From NCBI GenBank assembly GCA_029961685.1, contig JARWKL010000007.1:4050708-4114707 (forward strand): a stretch of 64,000 bases of DNA, given 5' to 3'. Every line of letters starts with the position of its first letter. The stretch's first letter is position 1. Source of the DNA: Aristolochia californica (lineage: Eukaryota; Streptophyta; Magnoliopsida; Piperales; Aristolochiaceae). Under the pieces are notes generated by a model. That model had not been told where the DNA came from, ran no database searches, and saw only the letters and a list, made by a program, of their open reading frames with translations. Both the position numbers and the translations under genes were made by a program. Positions 47,391 to 60,318 of the stretch are shown here, piece after piece.

Positions 47391-49561
47391 GGATGCTCAA
47401 TGGGAAGTCACATCCACCCAGAAAAACTCAGTTCACCGCTTCCATTGGTGTTCCCCAGGGACCCACCGAAAAAGAAGAGAACTCACCCTCTCGTGACACT
47501 ACCCACAGGGTCCCCCTCCCCACCTTGCGTGGGTAAAGGGAGCTGTGACGCTTTCCCTGTGTGTGTTCTTACAGGGAAACCTTCTCTGGGTGTGCACAAG
47601 CCGCAGCTCGGGCTTGCCTTCATCTCCATGAACAATCCTACATCGTGACTCAGAAGATCCGACCAGAGATACTTGGATCCACGCGTCGAACCTTTCAGAT
47701 CGGCACGTTAAAGTTTGCTCTTGATGAGTCGCGCAAGTGTCCAATACCAATAAGCTTCTTGATTTCCTTGTACTGAAGCTGTGTACAGTGCAGACAATAA
47801 TGGCCGTTCTATCTGCAGTAGATCTGAGTTTGAAGCACCGAATGGTTTTCGAGAAATGGACCACGTCTGAAGTTTGTATTCTTGAGCATATCAATGTGAA
47901 ACGAATGATGATTGTTGAATTCTAGCTGGGGAAAATTGAAGTTTTTCTGCAAGAAATACATGAATCATATCTACATCTTACAGAGATTGAATATAAGCTG
48001 ATAAGACATCTCCAAATGCGAATCCTTGAACAGGGCCTCCCTTTTCAGACAATCCCATGAGAATATGATCTAGTAATTAAAGCCTAGCAACAGTATCTTC
48101 CACACTGATTTCAGGTTCTATGAAGTTTTCCCTCTTACTAAGAATGAGCTTTTCTTTTCAGATTCGAGTGATCAAATAAAGAGCAAAACAACTAGGTGTT
48201 TGCTATGTGTGTTATTGAAAGAAACTGCATGAATTCTAATATATAGTTGTCTTTATCATTATGGCAAAATGTTGAAATACTACTTTTGCAGGAAGGAAGA
48301 CTTGCAAAGCTTGAAAATAAATCCTAGGAGGAGCAGAAGCAGCAGCAGCAGCACTCAAGTCATGTTTTGCTTTAAACTAATGGACAAGGGAAGGAATTAT
48401 AGGAGTTCTGTCACTGTGAGTGTGAAGTTTTGTTTCACCAAATATAAAGTTTGATTTATTAGTTGCAATGATATAAGAAAACCTCTTACAGATTGAGACA
48501 TTGTGTGGTCCAAGAAGAGAATTTTCAATTTTTATCATGCCAGAAATGGATCCCACACATATCATCAGATGAGAGTGAAAGCTCCCAAGTCCTCTTGGGG
48601 ACCCTTGACCACTTTCCTAAAGCCGAATTACACAACATCAGAAAGAACCTTTGTCACTGGTATTCGACATCCATGAAAAGATGAAAAGAAGGAGATGAAG
48701 AAAGTAACAAAATAAAGGAAAAATTATTGCAAGTTTTACAGCTGGATGCAATGTTGTGAGGAGGCTCTTTTGGACTTCCAGGTCTTCGATTCCTTATTCT
48801 ATTAATCAAATCTTGTTGTCTGCCGCGTGGATATATGTGGTCTCTGAAGTATACTTTTTACCAGACGCACGAGAGGCACCTAAGATGCTCCTGCCTGCAC
48901 GAACCAGGACAAAACGCCATGAAACCCAGTGCTTAAGACCGCTCAAAATGCAAACTACAAGCGTCATGAACATCAGTTATCGATATCCTTGACCATCTCC
49001 TGCACTGCTTTTGAAAAGGATAACAACCCTTTGAAATGCTTATCGTCTTCCTCCTCATGTCGGCTGATTCCACCACCCAGCAGCTAGCAACTTGGATAAG
49101 CCCTCCCATGCTCTTTCCCCTGCTCAGAATATAAAAACCCTGGTCACAGTCAAATCTGACTCCAGAAAACAACAAAACCCCTTCTGATAAGAAGATCGAA
49201 GGAGGAAAAGATCATTACGTCCGGAAATCTGATTCTGGCTACTTTTTCTGTTTTTGGAGCAAATAGTTTCAAAATTTAGAGCTGCTGCCATTCAGCCGAG
49301 TCTATACGTGGTTGACTTTCCAGGAGAAGAACTCAGTATCATTTTGGCAGTTAATAATGATGGAGATAAACCAGAGCGTGCCTGTAAGATGATATGCAAA
49401 TCTATCTATCTAGCTCCCATATCCCACCATATCTCTTGCGAAGGGAGGAGGGCTAAAAAGAAAAAGGGCTATCGGCCTACAGATACTCCTTTGGAATATA
49501 CGGCTGCCCGGTTTCAGATAGTAAGAGAGAGAGAGAGAGAGAAGTGAGTGGAGCGGCCAAG

Positions 49562-49933
49562 ATGGATGAAGACAAGTCAGATTTGCCAATCCAATCACTG
49601 TCAAAGGAGGGTTTGAATAGCTTGGAGGAGGAGAACCCACTTCACTCATGGCATCATCAGTCATAGCAAGGTTTCGATGTGAGACCATTAGAGGAGGAGG
49701 AGGAGGAGGAGGAGGAGGAGGGGGAACTCACCAACCTGTATGAATTATTGCCTCAATGGTGGGATCCACTCGAATTCTGGAACTTGGATTCTGACAATAT
49801 GGGGAATGGCTCCCTCTTCAACGAGGGCGTACTCATATCTTCCCTCTCCCTCTCTCACAGTATCTACAGCCAGCCATTGCCAGAAGCAACAGGCAACAAC
49901 AAGCAACAAGCAGAAGGCACTTGCTCCAAGTGA
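49562..49933 (+). other. unrecognised acidic open frame with one in-frame TAG
   Basis: From the ATG at 49562 the frame runs to the stop at 49933, broken only by TAG at 49664-49666. The product would start MDEDKSDLPIQSLSKE, contain a glutamate run encoded by GAG repeats (49690-49721), then NLYELLPQWWDPLEFWNLDS and a Ser/Gln-rich end. It resembles the acidic C-terminal region of a plant transcription factor, but no DNA-binding domain precedes it. It may be a decayed gene or chance. Confidence 0.25.
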
Positions 49934-50262
49934 TCCACCCGACGCCTGCCTGACCAAATATAGCAAAGCTTTAACACGTGTCACCTGCAGAGTTGGTTCT
50001 TGCTCTTATTGCTGTCGCTGGATGGACACTCCATTCAAGATCGAGGTTGGTCGCTCATGGCTGACATCCAGTCCACAGATTCCTGCTGTGGCATGGTCAG
50101 CTCATGACTGTTTAGCTGGCAACCAAGGTTGAAGGAAGGTTAAACCGAAAAAACGAAAGAAAACGAGAGATAAAAGGTTAGAGTTTGTTTTCGAATGGAG
50201 GAAGGGAATTTTTGTTGAACGCAGGACAAAACCTGGTTTGTGGAGAAAAATTTGCAACTCTA

Positions 50263-50416
50263 TATAGAAATTCAGAGAGAAAGAATAAAATAAAATTTCA
50301 CAGTATTTATAGTTTTTCAGAAAACGCTGTGATGGGATGAAGTTTACAATTCCTATTTGACTTCAGCTCGTAAATGGATACAAAGTACAATTTGAGTTCA
50401 TCCTTTATCTCTATCA
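50263..50416 (-). repeat. 3' LTR of the copia element
   Basis: It shares GTTTACAATTCCTATTTGAC and CACAGTATT with the LTR at 53859-54011. The two LTRs differ at several positions and small gaps, so the insertion is not recent. Confidence 0.88.
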
Positions 50417-50429
50417 TACCCCTACGAGA

Positions 50430-52390
50430 TGGGACTTCGAGAGAAGAGTCCAATCTTTGTCTTCAAGATGAGGAAAAATTTGTTCGCAGAAGCGGTTTGG
50501 CGAGAGCATCAACCAACTGATCAGCAGAAGTGACATGAGTAACCCGAAGAATGTTACTCTAAACTTGTTCACGAATAAAGCGGTAATCCAAAACAATACG
50601 TTTCATGCGAGAGAGAAATACTAGATTGGAGCACAGATTTATAGCACCAACATTGTCACAATAAAGCACTGATTGTTGTGGAAGAAAAACACCGTGTTCA
50701 ATGAGAAGAGAGAAGATCCAACAGATCTAAACTGCAATGGTTACTACATAACAATATTCCGCCTCAGTAGAAGAACGACTCATATCCCGTTGCTTCTTAG
50801 AACTCCAAGAGATAGGATTATGACCTAGGTAAACAAGATAGGTACCTGTGAAAGTGAAATCACCCTTGTTTCCGGTCCAGTAAACATCAAAGAATGCATG
50901 GAGAGACAAAAAAGGTTGTCGATGTAGGATAACACCATGATCCACAATCCCACAAAGATAGTGTAACAATTGATTGACAACATCTCAGTGGTCAGTAGTA
51001 GGGCAATGCATAAATTGAGACAACTTATTTACTATATAATCAATCTCAAGGTGAGTAAGAGACAAGTATTGGAGAGTAGCAATAACAGCCTGATATTCAG
51101 ATAGATCAAAGAGTATCGTGCTAGAATGAAGTGGGGGTGTAGATGTCATGGTAAGAGGCGTAATTACAAGTTTTACATTTATCATGCATATGCGAGCAAG
51201 TAGATAAGAAATATATCGGTATTGAGGCAGAAGTAATCCTTGAGAATGAGGAACAACTTCAATTCGGAGAAAGTAAGTCAAGGAGCCAAGATACTTGAGT
51301 GAAAATTGTTGAACAAGAAAGTGGATGAACGTTGTCATAGCTTGATCATTGTCACTTGTAATAATGATGTCATTTACATAGACATAATGTATAACACACC
51401 AATACCTGTGTGAAAGATAAATAGAGAGGAATTTGCACAAGAGTTGGTGAAACTAGAGGTAATAAGAAATAGGTATAACTCATGATACCAAGTACATGGA
51501 GCTTGCTTGAAACTGTAAATCGCCTTGCGAAGTTTGAAGACATGATGGGGATGATCACTATTAATGAAGCCTGGTGGTTGTGTCATAAAAACATCCTCAT
51601 ACATAGTACCTTGGATAAACGCATTATTTACACCAAGTTGCAAAAGTGACTAGCCACGATTTACGACAAGGCTAAGAACAACACAAATAGTGGTAAGCTT
51701 GACAACATGACTAAAGGTGTCATGATAATCAACCCCAAGTTGCTAATGAATCGATTGGCAACTAAGTGAGCCTTGTACCTATCAATAGAACCGTCCAGAT
51801 AGATATTTAGTACCAAAAATCTATTTGCAACCAAATAGATTCTGTGAGGGATCCAAGGGAACAAGTTCTCATGTCCCATTCCGAACAAGAGCATCATACT
51901 CATCATACATAGCCTGACACCATTTGGGATTGATGAGGGCTTGAGTCATGGTTGTTGGTTCACAATCGCCAATGGAGAGAGCTCAGGTGTAAGGCTTAAT
52001 TTGTTGATGGGTTTGTAAATGTTGTTTTTGGATCTTGTTACAATAGCACGAGGAGAGGAAGGAGAGGGGTTAGAAGCAAGTAGGGAAGGTAGGTGTGGGT
52101 CAGTCAATGAGGAAGGTGTTGGAGGGGGGACAGGTAGTGGAGTGGGATTAGGTGTGAAGTCTTGAGCATATCTTGTAGAGGGCACAGAGGTCAAAGTTGT
52201 GGTTGATGTGCCAATAACCAGAAGTAAGAACACAAAGGAGCACCAATAAGAGAATGTGTTAGATGAAGGAAGGTCAAGGTGAGACTGAAGTGTAGCGAAG
52301 GGAAAGATACACTCAACAAATTTAACATGACATGACGTATAAAGACAAGAGGTGGTGGTTTCAAGACAAAGATAGACACTTTGAGTGATA
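50430..52390 (-). pseudogene. copia pol remnant: integrase C-terminus, reverse transcriptase, RNase H
   Basis: Reading along the minus strand: a proline-rich stretch after the integrase core (about 52390-51950); reverse-transcriptase pieces QLGVNNAFIQGTMYEDVFMT and KLRKAIYSFKQAPCTWYHE (51640-51480); then YVNDIIITSDND (about 51380), the copia active-site box where YVDDII is usual, so one catalytic aspartate is replaced by asparagine; then RNase H pieces (SSKKQRDMSRSSTEAEY, about 50810-50750). Several stops and frame changes separate the pieces. The integrase core and protease expected upstream were not found. Not functional. Confidence 0.82.
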
Positions 52391-52559
52391 ACTAGTAGGA
52401 AGACGACCCAAGTTGTCTTGATTATGATTACCTAACTTGCCAAAATTGGAGTAAGAATTGGTGGGATTTGTAGAAGCTAAGAGTGGAGATGAGTGAGTTT
52501 GATGGACATGTAGCGAGAGTTTCTTATTGATAAGTTTTTCATGCAGTTCATCAAAATAA

Positions 52560-53175
52560 ATTGGCATGTCACAACATTGATAATATCAATAAGTGGTTTG
52601 TAATCATTGTCGAGTCCATCCAAAATTTTCTTATTGAGATCCTATTCATCCATATGTTTTCTTAGGACCGCAAGTTCATCAACACTTGTTTTAATAAACT
52701 GCATATACTCATAAATTGTTTGAGATCCCATAGTGGTATGATTGACTTGTTCCTTGATTTGCTTGATGTGACCGTACGAAAGCCAGGCATAAGTACGAGC
52801 CAAAGTATTCCAAGAGTCATGATAGCTCCTTGATTTAGTAATAAGAGGAATGAGAGACAAAATGAAAGAGTTGACAAGAGCACAAAAAATCAGTTTGTCC
52901 TAACGAAGCCATATATGGTATTCTAGATTAGGAGCAACGAGATTATTGACTATCTTTGTGGCTGAGGGTGCATGATTGGAGCCATCAATGAATTTGTAGA
53001 GATCATAACCAATAAGAATAACTTCCATCTAAAGATTCCAACAAAGATAATTTGTAGATGTGAGTTTGAAAGAATTGTGGATGTTGATCACCATAAGAGG
53101 TTTGGTTGGGTCATGGGCATTAGGAATGGTGGTTTAAGTCTCCTCAAGAGTCGTGAGCACAAAGGCAGATGAGGC
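52560..53175 (-). pseudogene. copia gag remnant (UBN2-type)
   Basis: The frame contains LTSTNYLCWN, LIGYDLYKFIDGSN, SYHDSWNTLARTYAWLSYG and HIKQIKEQVN, the usual order in plant copia Gag. At least two in-frame stops interrupt it (after TNYLCWNL and before DKLIF). Confidence 0.75.
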
Positions 53176-53858
53176 TTTAAGAAGCAGGGGAGGAAAGGTT
53201 CCAACTGTTGGACGACTGGCCCATGGTGACGATGGCAAAAATGTACAGTGGTTGTAGGCGACGACATTGATCAGAACTGAGAAAAAATGAGCAAGCAGTT
53301 GTGGACTGTGAGACTCTTTTTTTTTCTCTTTCCGCATGTGTGAGAATCACACGTGGGCCTCACACGGACAGCACACATGTCGTCTTCAACCTTGCATGCA
53401 TCACCTGGTTTCTTCCTTTGGTGGAGTCGAAAGCAAAGTCTTGCAGGGACTACTGGTGCGGGGCATCGGAAGGCCATGTCGGTGGCTCAACTACGATCAC
53501 CCAGAGTTGGGGGGACGGTGAAGGGCTGAGACTTGCAGAGAGGGAGAGACATAGAGGGTCGTTGTCGGACGACGGAAGCCCATTCCAGTGGCTAAGTTGT
53601 GGTCGTCAATGACGCTTGGAGGCTACGTCAGAGCTCGGTTTATGCATGGATAAGCATGTGGTGCATAGAGGAATTTCTAGAGGGTTACTAGGGCAAGGTA
53701 GAGGACGAGAAAAAAAAAATGGAGGTTGGGATAAAGAAAAGAGATGATGGACCGATGTTGCAACAACAAACAAGATAGGTCTTCAGCGATGGGAAGCAAA
53801 ATTGCTCAGAGGGATCGATCAAAGGGCACGATGACGTCTCGTGCAAGCTTTGATACCA

Positions 53859-54011
53859 TATAAAAATTCAAAGAAAAAATAAAATAATTTTCACAGTATT
53901 CTTCATTAATGAAGTATGCAGGTATTTATAGCTTTACAAAAAGCGACAAGTTTACAATTCCTATTTGACTTCAGCTAAGTGCAATTCGAGCTTATCCTTT
54001 TATCTCTATCA
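53859..54011 (-). repeat. 5' LTR of the copia element
   Basis: 153 bp, starting TGATAGAGATAAAAGG on the minus strand and ending next to the primer site TGGTATCAAAGC. Confidence 0.88.
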
Positions 54012-56713
54012 CTCTAACACCTAGAAAATGTTGAATATGTGATAAAAATGGATGAATACAATAAAACTTTGCAACGAAAAGAATCTCATTTTTTTCATAT
54101 GAAAAGTCGTTCAGGATTTGTTGTGTCATGATCCCATGTTTCAGAGATTTGTGTTTTCGAGGACTGTCACATAATGACTTTATAAGAACATACTGTTCTT
54201 TGTTCAAAATGATCTTGGACCCACTTTCTGTGTTTCAAACGAAGGTTCATTGGGGATCTTTAAAGGTAGATCGTACTGTTTCTTGGACACATTCAGAAGA
54301 AATCCTCACCAGTGATGCATGGAAATAATTGTAAAGGAGAAACCTATGGTCCCAATCTGCATGGCAATAGTTCGCAGCATGCTGGAAGGCGCATATAATG
54401 GCTGTTGCAGTGGACTCTCTGTGCATTATGCAGAACTTGACCGATCCGCAGATGCCATAAAGCATTACTGTCATAGATTCATTTCTGTGACAAAAATCTG
54501 TCCATAGCTGTCTGTGCTTCGGCATTCATTTTTCATTTCAGTGGCGTCAGTCAGTCGTATTTCCAGCAAAAGCTGGTTCAGTTTGCGCTAAAGACAGGAC
54601 CATACAAGCAAGTGGCTTCTTTTTTAAATAAATGAAGCAATTTAAGTCTTTCTTGTCCATATAAAAGATTAACATGTATCAGTCACAGTCTAATGCTTTC
54701 GCATTCCACTTTTTCCATAAGAAAGAACGGTTCTTCGTCCATTCATTTCCATCCGTTCCTCAAATGAGAAAGAACGGTCGTTCGTCAACTCATTTCCTAT
54801 CATTCCACAAATGTTACAACTTGGTTTTGTTTAAAGTGAGAGGAATGTTCCTTTGAACGCTTTCTGGTTCTTCGGCTCTTAAGAGCTGGAAATGTCATTG
54901 TGTATGTATCGGTCCTCAAAACTTGGCTGTATCTCTACTGCTACTTGAGAAGTACAAATCTGAAGATTTTTTGCTCTGTATTTAGTTCTGGACAGTTCAG
55001 TGGTGCTTATCCAGAAACGTCCAATAAGATAAGCACAAGGGTAAACTGCATTAGTGCAGAATTTTTTTGTCTTTCCCCTTTGGAGTATTCACTCCATTTA
55101 GGCCGACAAAGATCATTTTATACCCCAAAAAGAAATAAACCTTCAGTCACAAGCAGTCATTGTGGAGTTCATGAAAGCACTCATTATTCTCCTGTCGATG
55201 TCTCTTCTGTGGACACACCATGATCATCTATTTGATCATCTAGAAGTCTGAAAGTTAATCAGAAGAACTCTGCTCAACATAATTTGGATCTTGACACGGA
55301 TGGATCATGAAGGCCTGCTAGAAATTGGATGTTTGCCTCTTCTCATTTTAAGTTCTTCATTGAGCAGCACCCACTTGAACCTCCTGCGCTTCCTAAGAAA
55401 TTTTTTAACCAAATGAGAGAGAGCGAAAGAGGGAGCAAGGCAAGACTTCGCTGTCTTTCATTTGAAAAAGTGAAAGGGCATAGACTACTGAAATATAATT
55501 CTCAGGGAATGAACACTCATTCTCTGGGCATAACCACAAACATATACAAGTATGATATTGGTAGAGCAATACAAGAGTTTTTCCTCTCTAGCAAATTCTC
55601 CCATGTAGAAGGAATTGAGAAAGCCTGGGTTTTAACTCAATCGTTCTATTTGCAAGATTTTTGTACTAGTCATTATTTGTCTGAATTGCTTGTTTCAGGT
55701 TAAATCTCTTTCCTCCACTCAGCTTCCTCAACTACCAGTCTCATATTTGCTACCACTTACTTCAGTAGCCAACCTGTTATTGTTAAGTAGGAGACTTTAC
55801 CCACCCAAGATCACAGTGACCCACAATAATAAAATTGCAAAGACAATAATAGAGAAACTGACGAGGAAATAATTAAATAGATCAACAAACATTACCACAT
55901 AAAAGACATGCAATTTATGTGATTCAGCAAATGGTGCCTACTTCTACATGGAGAGTGGAAACAAATTTCCACTATTTCAAGATAATAACACAAGCACCAA
56001 TCGAGAAAATGACGAAAATAGCTTAGAGTACAAGCTGAGTAAGAAAGAACACGACAAATAACCTCCAAAAAACCCTTTTCTCCCTTGTCTTGTTCCATCT
56101 TCTTTTCCTTTTTCTCCTCTTTCAAACCCTTGTTTTAGGTCCTCTCAAATTGACTCCTATTCCTATGGTTAACAGCTCAAACAGAAAAAAAGTCAAATGG
56201 TTAGAGAACCCAAGTCTCTCCATTCACCAGTTACTGGGGTGGGTACTGGATGCAAGACATCCCACCAGTGTTTTAGAGTTTAGATGCAACATTCTCTACC
56301 TTATCTTGTATCCATCCCCTACTATACATGATCGCTCTCTCCATTGTTCACCTCCTCGGCCTAGGATTCTCAACTACTAACATAACTGAGTGATAATCAA
56401 AGTCCAAGCAATGCTTGAACTTCCTGGCCACTATTGGTTTACCAAACATGTCTAGCACATTATCACCTGTAAAAATATTCTCTAACATGTGGAGTTGGTG
56501 TATCGTTTTCCAATACTATCGGACACGTAGAAATCCAATATGTATCGGCCAATATGCTTCCTATATCAACAGATGCACGATAAGTATCGGTGATATGCTC
56601 ATCCCTACTAACATGATTTTCCACTTAAACACAAAGTCACTAAAGTTTATGGTATCTCATATCAATTTTGTTTTGGAATGATTCACAAGACATTTAGCCA
56701 ATCAAATTACATT
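54012..56713. other. spacer without a recognised gene
   Basis: Several short frames exist on both strands but none matches a family I know. A 47 bp unit starting GAAAGAACGG is repeated twice at 54721-54814. Sequence near 56100-56650 has no coding signal. Confidence 0.45.
54721..54814. repeat. 47 bp tandem repeat, two copies
   Basis: GAAAGAACGGTTCTTCGTCC at 54721 and GAAAGAACGGTCGTTCGTCA at 54768 begin two diverged copies. Confidence 0.75.
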
Positions 56714-56965
56714 TTAACTATCACAACAAATAGAAACACCATTCAGAACAATCTCCATCTCTCCAACCATCCTTTTGAGCAACACTATCTCTTTTGCCAC
56801 TTCAATAGCTGCCATATATTCAGCTTTAGTTGTTGACAATGCAACTGTATCTTGCAACATAAATTTCTGGCTAACAAGCCTACCCGCTAAGACAAACAAT
56901 TAACTTGTCATAGATCTCCTGATATCCAAGTCCCCTCCATAATCAGAATCCATTTGACCATGCAA
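56714..56965 (-). pseudogene. copia RNase H fragment
   Basis: The translation shows DYGGDLDIRRSMTS, a stop, then LQDTVALSTTKAEYMAAIEV and LLKRMVGEM, the copia RNase H region before the 3' end. It is isolated; no reverse transcriptase was found next to it. It may belong with the copia remnant at 61430-64000, separated by later insertions, or to another copy. Confidence 0.75.
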
Positions 56966-57387
56966 AACAAATATCATTCTCTATCGTACAACATATATGT
57001 ATAAAATATCCTTGTAAATAACCAATGTTATAAAAAACGACCAGGTTGATTGGATCCAGGTCGACTGGCAGTTGAACTGGGATGACATAATTATGATGTT
57101 GTAATTTAAAAATAAAAAACAAGAAGTTGATTGGGTGAAGGAGCTTCCCCCAATCTGGTTTTACAAAACCTCCACACAGCAAAGGCCCAACCCCACCACA
57201 CGCACCCCCTGACTGCAACATCGAAGAGGAGGGTATCGGCTCCTCCTTCATCGTTAACAAACCCCCTTCCCTCCGCAATCTGCACTTGCAATGTTCTGAG
57301 GGGAAAATACAACTTGGCTGCCCATCCAAGTCAACTGGGTTTCTTCTGTAACCCTGTTGAACCCAAATACAACTTGGGAAAATACAA

Positions 57388-60318
57388 CTTTGATTACGAT
57401 TAGCAATTTTATTCTAAGTGTAATTGGGACGAGGGTAGTTTAATTTTATTATGATTTTATGTATTTCCACTATTATAAGGAGAGGCCCAGTGTACTCAAA
57501 CGAAAAAAGCCAATGAACTATTTTCTTTCCAGAAATTCAACATAACATCGAAGTAGATTCAATTAGTTGACTCAGTCAACCCACAGAGATAATGTGATCC
57601 TTTTATTATCTGTCATCACTATTAGTTTAGGTTTGTATTCTTTTTTCTTCCTCATTGATGTTTTCCTAGCCTTTTCCTAGCCCAACACCTATTTTTTCCT
57701 TGGAGTTCGCACCTTCATACTATAGTTTCATTTTTTTTTTTTGAGAAAAACTACACTTTTCATATTAAAAATTATATATTGATGAAAATGACTTTGAGTC
57801 TAATTTCCTATGCAAAACGAATTTCGGCAATCAAAGTTTTGTATACAAAGAGATATCAACTTTTGAGGCAGCAAAAGTCGACCAACAGGAAAGGTTCATG
57901 CAACAACAAAAAACTTTGTTTTTCGAGATGTTTTATGCTATCAAGAACGAGACTTTATATAGAGACTTATATCTCAAACGAAAGCTCTGTGAGTATATTT
58001 CCTAACCCATTAAACAGTTTTTCAATCTGATGTGTTCAGAGAGAAATATCAACATCAAAAGAACCAAGGTCATGCTGGCAACCTATTATATGCAAAAATC
58101 TGAATTTTAAGTCGATTTTTCCTTCTCTTTTTGGGTTGTTGTTCTTGTTTTCTTGCTCTATTGTTGCTAACGCTTGATTCTACCTTAGAGTTCCTTACTT
58201 TGGTGTTTCCAAATGTTTTTGAAAGGGGTGCTTTTGGTTATTAGTCATTGCATTGTCATTAAGCATTTTTTGCTTAAAATTCCATGCTCACCATTTTTTT
58301 TGTTGTTGTTGTTTATTCATGCAAACTCAAGTATTTTCCTACTATTTCATGAATTTCGGAACCCTCTCTAGTCTAATCTTATTCTTCTTTATCCCAAGAA
58401 TTGAAAATCAAAACTTAGTTTTTTTGCCACAACTATGTATGATCGATTAATCGGGGTTCCATCAACCGATCATATGTTATAAATTGTCTCTCTTGCTCTC
58501 TGTCTGATCAATCAATTGAGTCTCATTGATCAATCATACATTATAAATTGTTTCTTTTGCCCTCAGTCTAATCAATTATCCTTTATAAACCATGTTTGCT
58601 ATTGTTCTTCTCCTTTTAATTTTATCACATTGTCGTTTATTATATCTAACTTTCATCCTCCCATAACTTTTTTATTTATTTTGTCTACCTTTTCCTACCA
58701 TCTCTTTTTACTTTGGACTCTCTCTTACCTTTTCAGACCAATCCCTTGTTGGGTCTCTTGGGTAGGTTCCTACTTTTTTACTACATAAGGGTGGTTTTTA
58801 ATCCATTGTGATGTTTTACTACTCCTCTTAAGTGGGGTTTTTACTACTACCGCTGTCCTTTGAGTGAGTGATATTACCCTGCTTAGAGATTATTATCACT
58901 ATTTTGCAATTGAAATCCATTGTCTTGGTTTTGACTCTTAATTTGTTTATCGCCCATATTTTCTACTATTTACCAAGAGCTTGTGTCCACTTTAGTGCTT
59001 ATTCTTGGGAAACCTTGAGATGATGGAGGAGATTATTGCTACAATTCCTTTTATGTTCAAGTTGGGAAAACTGTCATTACCCCTCAGCTTGAGAGGGAGA
59101 ATGGAAGGAAAAGTATGAAGAATGAGGTAGGTGGAAGAACCTACTGTGAATAATTCTACAAGTTATAGTCAAAGTATCCAACAGGAAGAATTGAAGATTG
59201 AAAATCAAAAGCAACTGACCCTTAGTGTTTGTTCGCAACATATCATGGTCCTTTCAGGTCCTTTACAAGATTTTGGTCAACTTTGAGTGATTTATTCCTG
59301 GTATGTGTTAATGGTTCTTGTCAAGCTCTTTGCCTCACCATACATTTCCCAATGTTTGATTACATGTTTTATCTTTCGCATGGCATCTCATATTGTGAAG
59401 TTGACTCTTCTTTTCTTCCTAAGATCAAACTCATTTTGTATGGGTTCCTTGAGTTGATCTTCTCATTTCATATGGGTAACTTTATTATGTCCTTAGTGAC
59501 TTGCTTGCTACCCTTTTATATGGGTAAGTGTTTCTTAAATGAAAGTTGTTTAGGAGGTTGCAAGTGGCGCCCCAGCCTATTTAAGTTATTTTCGGAGTCC
59601 TAGTCTTAGTTTGATTTTATTTGTCACGTAGCCTTCTTGTTGGCCTTTTTTGAGTTTTACCCTACAAGTTGGGTTTCTGAGAGTCATTGTCTTCACTTAT
59701 CTATCTAGTTTGGAGGTGGTTTATTTGGAAATAGATACATGTGTTTTCTTCTTCCATCCAAGCTAGGGCTCTATGTGTTTTTGCTCCCCAACTTGAAGGG
59801 GAGAAGTAGAAGAATATAGTAGTGTTGGCTAAAATTTATTATGAACAAAAGGCATTATTGTTGACCAAGATATTAATACTCCAAGCAAGGGGGAGAAGGG
59901 AATAAGAAGAACATGAAGAATTTGCATGGATGAAGAATTTGCATCAGCAAAAGTAGATAACCTTTTTTGTTGCAAGCTAAAGTTAGAAACTCTAGCTTGA
60001 GGAGGAGTGTTGAAGAATAAATATGGAAGAGTCTTCATGTTACTCATGGAAAGGAGTCTCATGGTAAGAAGTTGCAGCCAAGGAGGAAGTTAAGTATTTT
60101 TAGCTTTCTACTTTGTTAAGAGTTGTTTAATTGTTCTAGGATTTATCTTTAAGTAGTTATTTACTTTGATTATGATTAACAATTCTATTTTGGCTGTAAT
60201 TGGGATGTAGGTAGTTTAATTGTTTAATTTCATTATAATTTTATGTATTTCCTCTATCATAAATAGAGGTTCAGTATACTCAAATAAAATAAGTCAATCA
60301 ATTATTTTCTTCTCTTTG
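57388..60318 (+). mobile_element. LTR-bounded element without recognisable coding sequence
   Basis: The left boundary is a truncated LTR (57388-57542) ending GAAATTCAACA. The right boundary is an LTR (60008-60318) starting TGTTGAAGAATAAATATGG and preceded directly by a purine tract GAGGAGGAG. The two share CTGTAATTGGGA-type, TTTTATGTATTTCC and CAGTATACTCAAA-type sequence. Between them lie about 2.46 kb of AT-rich DNA with only short open frames. The region after the left LTR contains GTTGACTCAGTCAACC, also present (reversed) in the TRIM internal region at 24680. This fits a large non-autonomous derivative of the same family, or an old element whose genes have decayed. Confidence 0.6.

Larger units (their letters stand above)
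45101..50262. other. 5 kb spacer upstream of CYP707A without a confident gene
   Basis: No exon chain of a known family was seen on either strand. It contains a G-box (ACACGTGTC, core 46152-46157), a 34 bp tandem duplication, long TC and GA tracts and one weak open frame (49562-49933). Distal promoter sequence of CYP707A probably lies in the first 1-2 kb. Confidence 0.45.
50263..54011 (-). mobile_element. Ty1/copia LTR retrotransposon, degenerate (3749 bp)
   Basis: The element is read on the minus strand. The 5' LTR is 54011-53859 (153 bp) and the 3' LTR is 50416-50263 (154 bp), both starting TGATAGAGATAAA. The primer site TGGTATCAAAGC (53858-53847) adjoins the 5' LTR, and a purine-rich tract (TCGTAGGGGTA) adjoins the 3' LTR. 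The 5 bp flanks are CTCTA on both sides (50258-50262 and 54012-54016), a perfect target duplication, so the insertion is complete. Inside are gag, integrase C-terminal, reverse transcriptase and RNase H remnants in copia order, all with stops and frameshifts. Confidence 0.92.

Noticed and set aside
47241..47648. 135-residue open frame
   Set aside because: Much of it is a TC microsatellite giving Ser-Leu repeats, with no family similarity.
53301..53612. 103-residue open frame
   Set aside because: It lies between the primer site and gag of the copia element and shows no recognisable domain.
50263..54011. Endogenous pararetrovirus
   Set aside because: Domain order (integrase before reverse transcriptase), LTRs, Met primer site and 5 bp duplication are those of a copia retrotransposon.
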